Shown: positions 34,653 through 44,426 of the stretch, piece by piece
How positions within the stretch are numbered: position 1 is the stretch's first letter
Layout of the letters: each line of letters opens with the position of its first letter
Origin: Neurospora tetrasperma FGSC 2508
Lineage: Eukaryota > Ascomycota > Sordariomycetes > Sordariales > Sordariaceae
DNA length: 64,000 nt
Direction of reading: 5' to 3'
Assembly: GCF_000213175.1 (NCBI RefSeq)
Contig: NW_009799102.1
Coordinates: 45,370-109,369 of the forward strand
The notes under the pieces: generated by a model
The model's database searches: none
Seen by the model: only the letters and a program-made list of their open reading frames with translations
Told to the model about the DNA's origin: nothing
Position numbers and translations under genes: made by a program

Positions 34653-35138
34653 TTTGAATGATGAGTTCTGGTGGTTTGGTGGATGAAGGGGAGAGGGAGA
34701 GACAGTCCTGGCTTCAAGGTCTTTTCCTCTGCGCAACGAAAAGGCGGGGAGATTTTTCTGGTCGGCGCGCAGGCAAGTGTGGCTCGGGCGCTGGGCTGGT
34801 CTCTGCGCACGCACACACTGCACACACTCAGGCCAGTGACTGCGGGTGCGCGCCAGGCCAAGCTTAGGTTAACTGAGCCCTAACCATTTTGTTCCCCCTT
34901 TGCGGCAACCAGCGTGGCGGTGCACGGGCCGCACAACTGGGGGCACAACTGGGTCTTTTGGGGCTTCGTAGCGGCAGATTGGGGCTTGACCACCTGGGGC
35001 GGGGCCACCAAAAAATTCCCACGACGACCCGTCACTCTCCGCTCGCCGAACGACCACCCTTTCGACGTTATCCTGTCCGAACTCACGGCCAACTTCACCA
35101 CCAATTACCTGCAGTCCGGCCACCGAACAGCAATCAAA
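34653..35138. promoter_or_regulatory. Shared divergent ribosomal-protein promoter (eS25 / uS7)
   Basis: A 486-base region between two divergent ribosomal-protein start codons. Near its midpoint two oppositely oriented TTAGG/CCTAA-type elements lie 5 bases apart: TTAGGTTAA at 34864-34872 and CCCTAACCA at 34878-34886. These resemble the telomere-like boxes found in many fungal ribosomal-protein promoters. A CAGTGACTG at about 34834-34842 resembles the S. pombe HomolD box on the reverse strand. No TATA box was noticed. Function is inferred. Confidence 0.6.
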
Positions 35139-36187
35139 ATGTCTGAGGGAGAAGTTGACGTCGCGGCCGTTTCCCAGTACGAGGTCCTCCCCAAGGAGGT
35201 CCTCGCTGAGGTTGGCAGTGTGAAGCTGTTCAGTATGTTTTCTACGGTCCTTCGCAAAGTGCACATGGGCGTCGTCATGCTAACTTTGCGACTTCAGACC
35301 GCTGGAGCTACGAGGATGTCGAGATCAGGGATATCTCTTTGACGTAAGCGCAACCCGTTTAGATGATGCATACATATCAAAACCACCAAGAACACGGCCC
35401 TTTCAGATTGCTACGAAAACGCGATCCGACGAACATGTACGCGAGAAGGAGAAGGAAAATAAAGAGCTAGGAAAATGTTGGAAATCAGGAGTTACGATTG
35501 ATCGCCAATTCGCTTGGAGGACTTGGGGGACTTGGGCAACATGCATCTTGGTCGCAAAGATGATTCAAGTCACACACGCGAACGGAGGGCTAACGACGAA
35601 TATCTACACAGCGACTACATCCAGATCCGTTCTCCCGTCTACCTCCCCCACTCCGCTGGTCGCTATGCCGTCAAGCGTTTCCGCAAGGCCAACTGCCCCA
35701 TCATTGAGCGTCTCACCAACTCCCTCATGATGCACGGTCGCAACAACGGCAAGAAGCTCATGGCTGTCCGCATTGTCGCTCACGCCTTTGAGATCGTAAG
35801 ACTCCCGAAACCCGCAACAACCTGCGATACGCGATTAGCCAGACACAGTCACTTACACACGATATCTAGATCCACCTCATGACCGACCAGAACCCCATCC
35901 AGATCGCCGTCGATGCCATCGTCAACTGCGGTCCCCGCGAAGACTCCACCCGTATCGGTTCCGCCGGTACCGTCCGTCGCCAGGCCGTCGATGTCTCTCC
36001 CCTTCGCCGTGTCAACCAGGCCATCGCCCTCCTCACCACCGGTGCTCGCGAGGCTTCTTTCCGCAACGTCAAGTCCATTGCCGAGTGCCTTGCTGAGGAG
36101 CTGATCAACGCCGCCAAGGGCTCCTCCAACTCGTACGCCATTAAGAAGAAGGATGAGCTCGAGCGTGTTGCCAAGTCCAACCGTTAA
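35139..36187 (+). CDS. rps5: Small-subunit ribosomal protein uS7 (RPS5)
   Basis: 40S subunit protein of the head domain near the mRNA exit channel. Exons are 35139-35232, 35298-35343, 35612-35795 and 35870-36187; introns of 65, 268 and 74 nt begin gtatgt, gtaagc and gtaaga. The product has 213 residues. Recognisable stretches are [20 protein letters not shown] across the small second exon, [20 protein letters not shown] and [20 protein letters not shown], then the C-terminal [20 protein letters not shown] and [14 protein letters not shown]. All phases join cleanly. The tiny 46-nt second exon is in keeping with 5'-biased introns in fungal ribosomal genes. Confidence 0.97.
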
Positions 36188-36961
36188 AGCGGTTCTGGCT
36201 GGCTGCAGGTGTATGGGGGAAACTTGTTGGGTGCTTGGAGTTGTTGGACGGATTCTATTCGGCATGTTTTGCTCGGCTGCTACTACGGCTGCATTTGTTG
36301 CGCGTTAAAAGGGAACTGGGTCTGGGAGGATGCGGTTCTTCTACGGCACTTAGGTCAAAACAGGCAGGCACTCAATAAGGGCTCTCAGACATTGAATGAG
36401 AGGAAAACGTGGATTTGCGGACAAGATTTTAAGTGCATATACCACGAGGCGCCGGTGATTCGGTGAAATTATGATTCCCCTTTTCTTTCCATGCATGACG
36501 TCCGTTTGACCGTGAGTGAACGATCGAACACCAGTTCTAACCCCCTTTTGCTTTCAGACTCGACGTCCCTACCCTCTTTTTGTATGATACAACATATCGC
36601 TAGCGCTAATAGCAAGGAAGCATTCTCGCTGAATCTCCCTGGCTCCAACAACATGAGGTAAGTCATCTGCCGCTCCAGGCTCCTTTTAAACGTCACCGCT
36701 ACAGAAGTCTAGCTGCTCATAGTTCCTCATGTCTTTGTTTCAAGAGGGCTGTACTTCTGCCATCAAGTGGATTAACGACTCTCGACTTCCTCTAGCCCTT
36801 TTTGACCCATCTTCCCATCACCCTTTTTATGGTATCAATGTCACACACACCCGCTCATAAGAAGGAAACACTGTCACAAATACCACTACCGACCACCCAA
36901 CACCTTTGCTCAATATACCCCAATGTCCATCCGTCCTCAGCCCCGACTCCAGCAGATACCC
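36188..36961. other. Intergenic: convergent 3' region
   Basis: 774 bases between the 3' ends of the RPS5 gene (+) and the GNAT gene (-). No gene or distinct repeat seen. Confidence 0.6.
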
Positions 36962-37798
36962 CTACGCCCTCGCATCCACCCGACAAAACATGCCAACATG
37001 CTCAATCCCCTCCTCCCACCACCTCCCCATCTCTTCATCCACCACAAAGCCAGCCCTCTGCCAAGCACCGACGGCACTGACCTGGGCGTGAACGCAAAAC
37101 AGACCTCGCCACTTAGGCATCATCCTCGCGTCCCTTTCCGGATCGATTCCCAGGGCTTCGAACCCCCTCTCCTTGACCGACGGGCTGAAATACCTGGGGT
37201 GCTCTTTCATCCAGTCCAAGGCGCGCCTGATCAGCTGGCCTGCGATGCCACGACCGCGAAACTCTTTCAAGACAGCCAGTCGCCCCAGTTTCATGTAGAC
37301 TTCCTCTCCATCGTGCAAAGTCGTCTTGCGATCTTTCCCGCCCCTCTGCACCACCTCCAACGCCTTCTTGGTCTCCGAGTCCAGCTCCTCCAGGTTCACC
37401 AACTCATCCGCCAAATACTTCCCTCCCTTGACAGGATGCGGGGCGTGAGGAAAAGGGACTATCCTGACGGTACCAATGGGAACCGACCGCGTCTCTGACT
37501 TTCTTGGTCTCATGACTCTCCCACTGTTCGCATCCCGCTCCTCTTGCTGGACAACTTGGTTGATGGAGGCGTAGATGACGAAGTGGACGGAGCGAGCATC
37601 GTTGGCGTCAAATTCGTTTTCGGCGGGGATTTGTTGCTCGTTGATAAAGACGGATTCGCGGATGGTCATGGCGTCGAGGAAGGTCTTGGGGATGGTGCTG
37701 GTTGTGGAGGAGGATTGCTGGGAAGGGGGGAGAGAGGCGTTCCAGGGGGAAAGGGCGAGACCAGGAGGCTCGAGGGTGGCGATGAAGGGGGTACCCAT
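36962..37798 (-). CDS. GNAT-family N-acetyltransferase
   Basis: Predicted acetyl-CoA-dependent N-acetyltransferase of unknown substrate. The ORF extends upstream to an ATG at 37900, but I prefer the ATG at 37798 (MGTPFIATLEPPG) because the extra 34 residues look like translated leader. The product is then 278 residues in one exon. Conserved GNAT elements are AMTIRESVFINEQQIP (an entry helix common in this subgroup), the beta-strand pair PIGTVRIVPFP, and motif A LGRLAVLKEFRGRGIAGQLI, whose RGRGIAG (181-187) binds the acetyl-CoA pyrophosphate. The C-terminal AVGAWQRAGFVVD resembles motif B (neighbouring Tyr/Phe region). A linker between strands (about 85-110) is longer than in minimal GNATs. 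The substrate cannot be told. Confidence 0.85.
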   Translation of the reverse strand: MGTPFIATLEPPGLALSPWNASLPPSQQSSSTTSTIPKTFLDAMTIRESVFINEQQIPAENEFDANDARSVHFVIYASINQVVQQEERDANSGRVMRPRKSETRSVPIGTVRIVPFPHAPHPVKGGKYLADELVNLEELDSETKKALEVVQRGGKDRKTTLHDGEEVYMKLGRLAVLKEFRGRGIAGQLIRRALDWMKEHPRYFSPSVKERGFEALGIDPERDARMMPKWRGLFCVHAQVSAVGAWQRAGFVVDEEMGRWWEEGIEHVGMFCRVDARA

Positions 37799-38892
37799 TT
37801 TTGTGGTTGGTGTTGATTGCAGATGGTGTATGGATGGCTTTCTCTGAGTTAGACGTGAGAGAGGTATTGAGAAAACCTCTTGGGTTTTGATGTTGGTCAA
37901 GAAAGTTGGAACCTTGGGCTGCCGAGAAGACTCGACTTATGTAAGAGAACGGGCAGACACAGCGCTCACGGCAATTTCCCTAACAGTTCTATTACAGAGT
38001 GAATGACTGGTGCCAAGTCCTGACTGGAAATGTGAATGCCAGGAATGTGTCAGTGGTTGGATGACTGATCTGACTGATCTGATGGTAGACAAACCAAAGT
38101 GTGGTTTCCCGTTTGGTGAGAAACTCTTTGGCCAAGCCTTGGAATACCCAAAAACCCGCAAGGGCAATGAAGAAATGCAATATTCGTTGGTGTTTGTGGG
38201 ATTCTGAGCTGATTTGTGAAACAAGTTGCGCAGATGAGAACCCGCCAAGAAGAATAAGAGGAATCTGTCTTGTCAAGAGGTCCGCTCCGAGCCTGCCAAT
38301 GCCGTCTGTTGATCACCGATCCGGTACCTATCCAGTGGAAACAGTTTCACTCACACCTGCCAAAATCTATATATGGCCCCCACGGAACGGCCGTTGGAGT
38401 CGGGCGGGGCGGGGTCGGAAGCGGGGACTATACCTACCGGCTCTTGTCCGCATTTGATCCCGGCCTTGGATGTGATTGGACAATTCTTATCCTCGCTGAT
38501 TGGTGGCTGCTTCTCCGCAGTCGACCTCTTCCTCTCCTCTTCCTCTTCTCACACCAACAACATGACCTGCGATCACTCTCATTGTTACATCCAAGTGGCT
38601 CAATGTGAGCATGATTGATGGCGAGCACGTGGTTTAACCAGTGACGCAAGTCCAGGCAGCAGCCACTCAGTCATGGACATGTTCCAAGCGGAAAGTGTAT
38701 AAAAGGAAGGCGGGGCCCGTTGTCAAGTCGACGACCAAGTACTTCCTCCTCTACTTCTCATCTTTGTCGTCTCTTCAGAAGTTCGTCTCACTGGATTCAC
38801 TTCTGTCGCTCTTGCCTCGACTGTCCCACGCTCATTTCCCCCTCATCTTGATTGCCAAGTCCTCAGAGCGAGGTCATCACTGCAGTCACGCC
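37799..38892. other. Intergenic: divergent promoters of GNAT and SDR genes
   Basis: About 1.1 kb. A short tandem CTGACTGAT-type repeat occurs near 38062-38084. A TATA box (TATAAAA, 38698-38704) stands 189 bases upstream of the SDR start codon; another TATATAT-like stretch lies near 38366-38373. Confidence 0.6.
38698..38704 (+). promoter_or_regulatory. TATA box of the SDR gene
   Basis: A consensus TATAAAA, 189 bases before the ATG at 38893, followed by a pyrimidine-rich stretch typical of fungal transcription starts. Confidence 0.6.
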
Positions 38893-39852
38893 ATGGCCCA
38901 AGTTGACAACGAAGTCAAGGGCAAGCTCGTCCTGATCACAGGCGCATCCGGAGGGTAAATCTCACCTTGCTCCTCTAACCATCTTTCTCGGCATCGGGCG
39001 AAATGGGAAGCCATCACCACTCCAGACAAGTGTCAATGTCTCGCCTGTTGTGGTGTTGTTGCCTACTTCACAGCACTCACAGTTGACTCACCCCTTTCGT
39101 TTAGCATCGGCGCTGCCGTAGCCCGCCGCCTGTGGTCTCTCGGCGCCCACCTCGCCCTCACCTATTCTTCTTCCCCCGAGAAGCTGCAGGCCTTGGAGCA
39201 AGAACTCTACACCGCCCACTACCCAGCCCTTTCCCTCAATCGTACCACCGCCAACCCTAATCCGCTGCCCTTTTCTACCCACAAATGCGACTTGTCCTCG
39301 CCAGCCGACATCCAACTCCTCTTTACCCAGCTCCAGGACCTGCACGGCCAGTCCGGCCCCGACATCCTCATCAGCAATGCCGGTTATGGCAAACGCATCC
39401 CCAGCATTTTGGACATCAGCCTCGACGAGTTCGACAAGATGCTCAACATCAACCTCCGCTCGTCCTTCCTCCTCTGCAAGCTCTCCCTCCCGCACATGAT
39501 CCAGCACAACTGGGGCCGCATCATCTTCGTCTCCTCCATTGCTGCCCAAGGCGGTGGGATCAACGGATGTCATTACGCTGCTTCCAAGGCGGGGTTGCAA
39601 GGCTTGATGAAGAACCTGGCTAGGAAGCACGCCGGCCAAGGCATCACGGTTAATGATGTTGCGCCCGCCATGATTGGGGAGACGGGCATGATTCCGGATG
39701 CTAAGTTCGTGGAGGGAACGCCGGGAGATGTCAAGAATATTCCTGTTGGAAGGCTCGGGACGACGGACGAGGTGGGGAATGTGGTGGAGATGCTGGTGAA
39801 GACGGGGTACATGACGGGGCAGAGTGTGTTGTTGAGTGGGGGGTTGATGTAG
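38893..39852 (+). CDS. Short-chain dehydrogenase/reductase (classical SDR, FabG-like)
   Basis: NAD(P)-dependent oxidoreductase, resembling 3-oxoacyl-[acyl-carrier-protein] reductase-like SDRs. Exons 38893-38954 and 39105-39852 are joined across a 150-nt intron (donor gtaaat, acceptor tttag) that splits the cofactor-binding motif; the product is 269 residues. Cofactor motif TGASGGIG is at 16-23, the structural NAG motif at 112-114, and the catalytic Ser (about 164-165 in FVSSIAAQG), Tyr178 and Lys182 (YAASK) are all present. The C-terminus ends in VLLSGGLM, as in FabG-type enzymes. There is no targeting signal that I can see. The substrate is unknown; FabG-like here means fold and motif similarity only. 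Confidence 0.92.
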
Positions 39853-40087
39853 GTAGGTGGGGGTGAGTATTTGGTTTGGTTGTGATGTTAGGGTTGGTGT
39901 TTTGGTGTTTGGGGGATTTGGGGGGCACAACGATGTTACGATGATTGGGATGAGAACATTATGCTTTATACTCTGCGTTGTGTTTTTTCCTTCTGGTCAA
40001 CATCAACGCGACCGAACTTGAATGTATGAGGATTTCCTCTTCTGCTTTCCCCTTTCTATGCTCACCCCACCCATCTCGTCACCAGCC

Positions 40088-43000
40088 CTAGGATCGCCTA
40101 GGATAAACCTCACCAGCAACAATTGCCTTCACCTTTGCCCCCTTCTTATCTCCCATGTTCCTCCCGTCCATATCCCCCACTCTATACATCTTCGGGCTCA
40201 CACACAAGTCAACCTCCACCTCCACCCCCCTTCTCCCGCCGAAAGATTCCCCGTCTTCGCAATCCACCCACCCCGACTCTGTGCCAATCTTCACTTGCTC
40301 TCCCCTCTTGGGCACCTCCAACCCCAGCTGCGCCCGTTGGACTCCGAATTGGAGGGCCAATTCTCCGGCTTGGCGGGCCAGCTCGGATACCTTGGATTGG
40401 ACCTCGGATGACAAGGGTTCGGAGCAAATGGAAGAGAGAAGGGCAACGATTTGCGATTGGACTTGGTTGATGTTGGTATAGTAAGGTGTGGCAGTGGGAT
40501 GCTCTGGAGGTCCAGGGGTGCCCCTAGGGCTGGGTGCTCCTGCTTGTTGGCCTTTTCGGGAGTTGGATTTGCTGCCGGACATGGAGGAGGAAGGAGGGGC
40601 CACGGTCATGAGAATGGACTGGAAGGTGGCGGAGCGCCATTTGTTGGCTTCGCGGGAATGGAAGAAAGGGGTGAGGAGGTCAGTGTCTGTTGTTGTCGAT
40701 CGGGATGCTGTGTCGGCTGGTTTCAGTATTACCATTTCACGAAGAAAATGACTAAGGACGGAAATGTGTTGGACTTACCCATCTTTCCATTCGACAAAGG
40801 CCCGTCATCATAACCACACAACCCCATCCACCCCTCCACCACCCCCCTCAACACCTCCCTCCCTTGTCCCTTCCCCAACGCCCCAAACCCAAACGGCTCG
40901 GAAAAGAAACCCTCGACAATTTTCTGCCAGACCACACTCCTCAGCAAGAAACGCAATTGATTCTTGCCCTCCCTCTCCAAGAACCTCGTCGGATCCAGCT
41001 CTCCCAGGTTCCGCGGTACCCCGGTGATGCCCAAGTTGATGGGCTCAGTCACCATATCGATACACAGCTTCAACTGGCGATATTGGATCTTCAGACTGTC
41101 GTCAGTGGCAGGACGGAAATCATCGTTGTTTCCGACTAAGTCGTTCTCCAAGCTCTGCACCCTTTCTCGAAGATCAACGACGTTGCGCGCGTGTTTCTTG
41201 TTCAAGCGCTGGATATCCTGCTCGTGCTTTTTCTGCTGCGCAGCAATCTGCTGGCTATGGGCGGTCTGGAGGCCAGCGACTTGCTCGCTAAAGGCGCTTT
41301 CCATGCGGTTGAGTTCCTCGGTGTGCTGCGAGCGGAGGTTGGTGATGGTGTCTTGCAAGTCTTTGGTCGCCTGGGCTAGCTGCGTCTCGTGGGATTGGGA
41401 CTGGTCGGCGAGTTGTTGGTGAAGGGACTTGACTTGGCCCTCGTAGTACATCCGTTGGTCTTGCATCTTCTTGGCGTATCCTTCTTTTTGGGCGCGCAGT
41501 TGGGAAACATGATCCGCTGCCGTCTGGTCGCTCTCCCGCTGGATCCTCTTGATAGCAGCATCGGAAAGTTCCTTTTGGTTCTCGCAGCGCTTATGGAGCT
41601 CCTTCTTTTCGCGCTCGAGACGGCTGAGGTCGTTGCGGAGGGAGCTTTCTCGGGCTTCAAGCTCGGTGGCTCGCCGGCTGAACTCCTTGACTTTGCTTTG
41701 CAGACCAAGGAGGTCATCTTCAGCAGCCCGCAACTGCCGAGACTTCTCGTCGACTAGATCCTCCACCTCCTGGCGATGCATCTTTTCACGCAGATGAGTA
41801 TCTTCCCAGTCCTTGTTTTCTTTGGCAATCTTTTTACGCTCTTTGCAGAGCTCCTCGCAGTAAGCAATTACCACGCCGATGGGATCGCCTGTGTGCCTTT
41901 TACTATGGCCTTTGTCGTCCAGGTAATTGGTCAGACGATTCAGGAGCGCTTTGTGGTCGGCTTTGACATCGATAAGGTGGTCATTAAGCCTTTTGTTTTC
42001 CGCTTTGAGCTCGCTGATTGTATGATCCTGGATTACTTGATGTTTGTAATTTGGGTCGGCGTCATCGTTTGCACTCGATGATATGTTTCCCTGAGCAGCC
42101 CGAAGCTTGCGTTTGGCAAAAGAGGCTACGTCTGGGCTTGATGAGGTTGAGGTCGAGGTTGGAGACATGGATCTGGAATCTTCTTTGGGAATGATCTCTC
42201 GAGATTCCTTTGGAGCCTCTGTTCGCGGGAACTCTTGAGGTTTGTCATTCCAACTCTCTGCTCGCTTGATATGCTCTGAAACGGAAAGACTATCGAGGCG
42301 AGAGCTCGATCTTGGCGGTGGTGTTGAGGGTCCCAGCTCAGAGACATCTCTAGAGAGGTCTGCGAACTCGATGGGGCCAAGCTCGGCGAATTTCACCGAA
42401 CCTGGTGTATAGGCCTGGTACTCCTGATTTCGATCCGGTCTAGGACCGCGGCTGGATGAACGTGCCCGAATATGTGACCCCCTGGAAACACTACTGTTCC
42501 TTCTCGGTGCATACGATAGCCTGTGATCCGAGGCTCTTGGAGGGTATGCCGTTGCTTGCACAGTGGCAGATGACCTGACAGTATTTGGGCTGCTCCGCCC
42601 GGGAACTGTATGAGCTGGAGATGGCGGACTTGTGTATGACCGGTCGGCTGAAGAAGAGAAGATTGATGTGTCGACATTGGCAGGGTTGTAGTGAGCATTT
42701 GGGGGCACCACACTTGGCTGCTCATAGCTTGGTTGGTCATGGCGGGCATCTGAATAGAGGTATTCAGATGGCACTTCAAGGCTATGTGTCGAGGTCTGGG
42801 GCGGATCAGGCGGTAATGACTTCTCGGGCGAGATCATGGAAGACTCCCGCCATTGAAGTGGAAGTTGCAGTGGCTCAGACGGCAGCTCAAACGGCAGTCT
42901 TCTGATCACATCAGGTGGAAGTTGCCTCAGCTTGTCGTGGCCGATTCGGTGGATGGCTTTCTTCAGTACACGAAGATCATCTGAACCAAGGACGGGCAAG

Positions 43001-43386
43001 GCGCAAAAGAGGACCTCTGAATCGATCGTAGCCAGGCTACTTATGGGTATTCTAGCCAGAGCCCATGGAGAAAGTGTAATCTGTGCAGCAGTAGACAGTT
43101 TGGCGATGGTTTTGCCTGGTAGTTGATTTAGAGCTCGGGGGCTTAGTGTGGAGAGGACTTCGGCAGGTAGGACTTGACGTCGGTCCAGTGGGAGGGATTC
43201 AAGGTCTTCTTTGGAATACCCTTCTAGTTGCTCGGCCCTGAGTTTGCTCAGTTGTTTAAGGTCGTGGCGCAGGAGCACGTCGATAGAATGATGTTTCCCG
43301 TCATGAGATCCAGATCCGTTGCCGTCACGGTCTGTCTTCTTTTTGGCGCTCTTTCCCAGCTTGAATCGAGGTAGAGTGAAACTCAT
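40088..43386 (-). CDS. Large coiled-coil protein with N-terminal period-8 repeat, function unknown
   Basis: Exons 40779-43386 and 40088-40716 joined over a 62-nt intron (donor gtaagt, acceptor accag, phase 1) encode 1078 residues. I do not recognise the family. Residues 1-31 are basic. Residues 32-165 are built mostly of 8-residue units with hydrophobic residues at positions 4 and 7 and Pro or Ser at position 8 (KEDLESLP, AEVLSTLS, PRALNQLP, PWALARIP). A disordered Ser/Pro-rich region follows (about 170-450), then a long coiled coil (about 470-770). After it comes a compact hydrophobic segment (about 780-870; NLGITGVPRNLGELDPTRFL, WQKIVEGFFSEPFG) that looks like a folded helical domain and continues across the intron into exon 2. 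There is no membrane segment. The architecture suggests a cytoskeletal or cell-polarity scaffold; that is inference. Confidence 0.82.
42892..43293 (-). repeat. Protein-level period-8 repeat, about 13 units
   Basis: Residues 32-165 of the coiled-coil protein. Three octads (32-55), a three-residue insertion, nine contiguous octads (59-130), a degenerate stretch, and two more octads (150-165: HDKLRQLP, PDVIRRLP). Consensus is xxx-[LIVA]-xx-L-[PS]. The repeat is not visible as a nucleotide tandem repeat, so the units are old and selected at protein level. Confidence 0.7.
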
Positions 43387-44426
43387 GGTTCATAAGGTAG
43401 CTATAGAGTGTCTAAGGGAGTGTATGGGATCACTGGAATATGTGAAGCTTGACAGTGTTGGGGTTAACTTTCTGGAACGTTGACATCTCACGAGTGCGTA
43501 GGCTTCTTTTTGGTCCCGTCCTTCTTTCGCCGTGTAAACAGTTGGAGACGCAACAACACAGCACACAGTCTCTGGCAATGTGATTGAAGACTTTGGTTGC
43601 CATCTCCGCAGTCCCATCCAGCTCCAGTGTCTCTTTCGGAGTGTAGGTGGCTCATTCTGTCCTGTGTTGTCTTGTCCTCAGTCAGTCACTCTTTCTCCAA
43701 ATATTCGGACCCCGCAGCTGAAAGCTTGCCATGTCACCACAACCACCACCAAACACACCACATGTGCACCTCATCGTCCCCGACCGCCCAGTCAATCCAT
43801 TCGGAGAAGCACAGTGCCAAGCAAGAGCTGAAGACCTCGCGGTACTTTCTGGTGCCCGCAACATGGACTGACCTGTGATCTTTGGCGGTTTGGGATCCTG
43901 CAAAAAATCACTAGTCGACGCCACCTGGGCATTCTCGACCAGCCCTCGCCAACCTGCGATCCCAATTTGACGCAGCGCTTGTGCAACCACATGGAAATGA
44001 CACCTCAGCCTTGTGGGTCGGTGCTTTTATAGCAGTCAATTCGGCATGTATGGTGAGGGGGGCTCGAACGATGGTATCTGGACTGGATGGGTCACGCTGG
44101 GTTGCTGGGAGCGACGAGGACGAGAAGGGTGCGGCGGCGTCGCGACTGGGAGAGGCGATGGTTTTGGTACGCGCAGCCACGATGGGTGGCTGAAGCTGGT
44201 GCATGGTAGGAAAGGCTGCCATTGAGATGGTGATATCGGGGTAAGATTGGGCTGGGAAGTTTTCTTGGGTTCACTGTCAAGGAATTGAACGCTTGAAGAG
44301 GTCATAACTGTGCTGCACACTCTTTGACGAGTTGCACATTTGGTCAAATTACATGGACCCCAAGGAAACCAAAGTGTGCCTACTACCGCGCATACCGGTG
44401 CCGAAGGAATCAAATCACAAGCCAAC
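43387..44426. other. Intergenic: divergent promoters
   Basis: About 1 kb between the coiled-coil gene (-) and the Hsp70-like gene (+). Short ORFs on both strands have no recognisable content. Confidence 0.55.
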
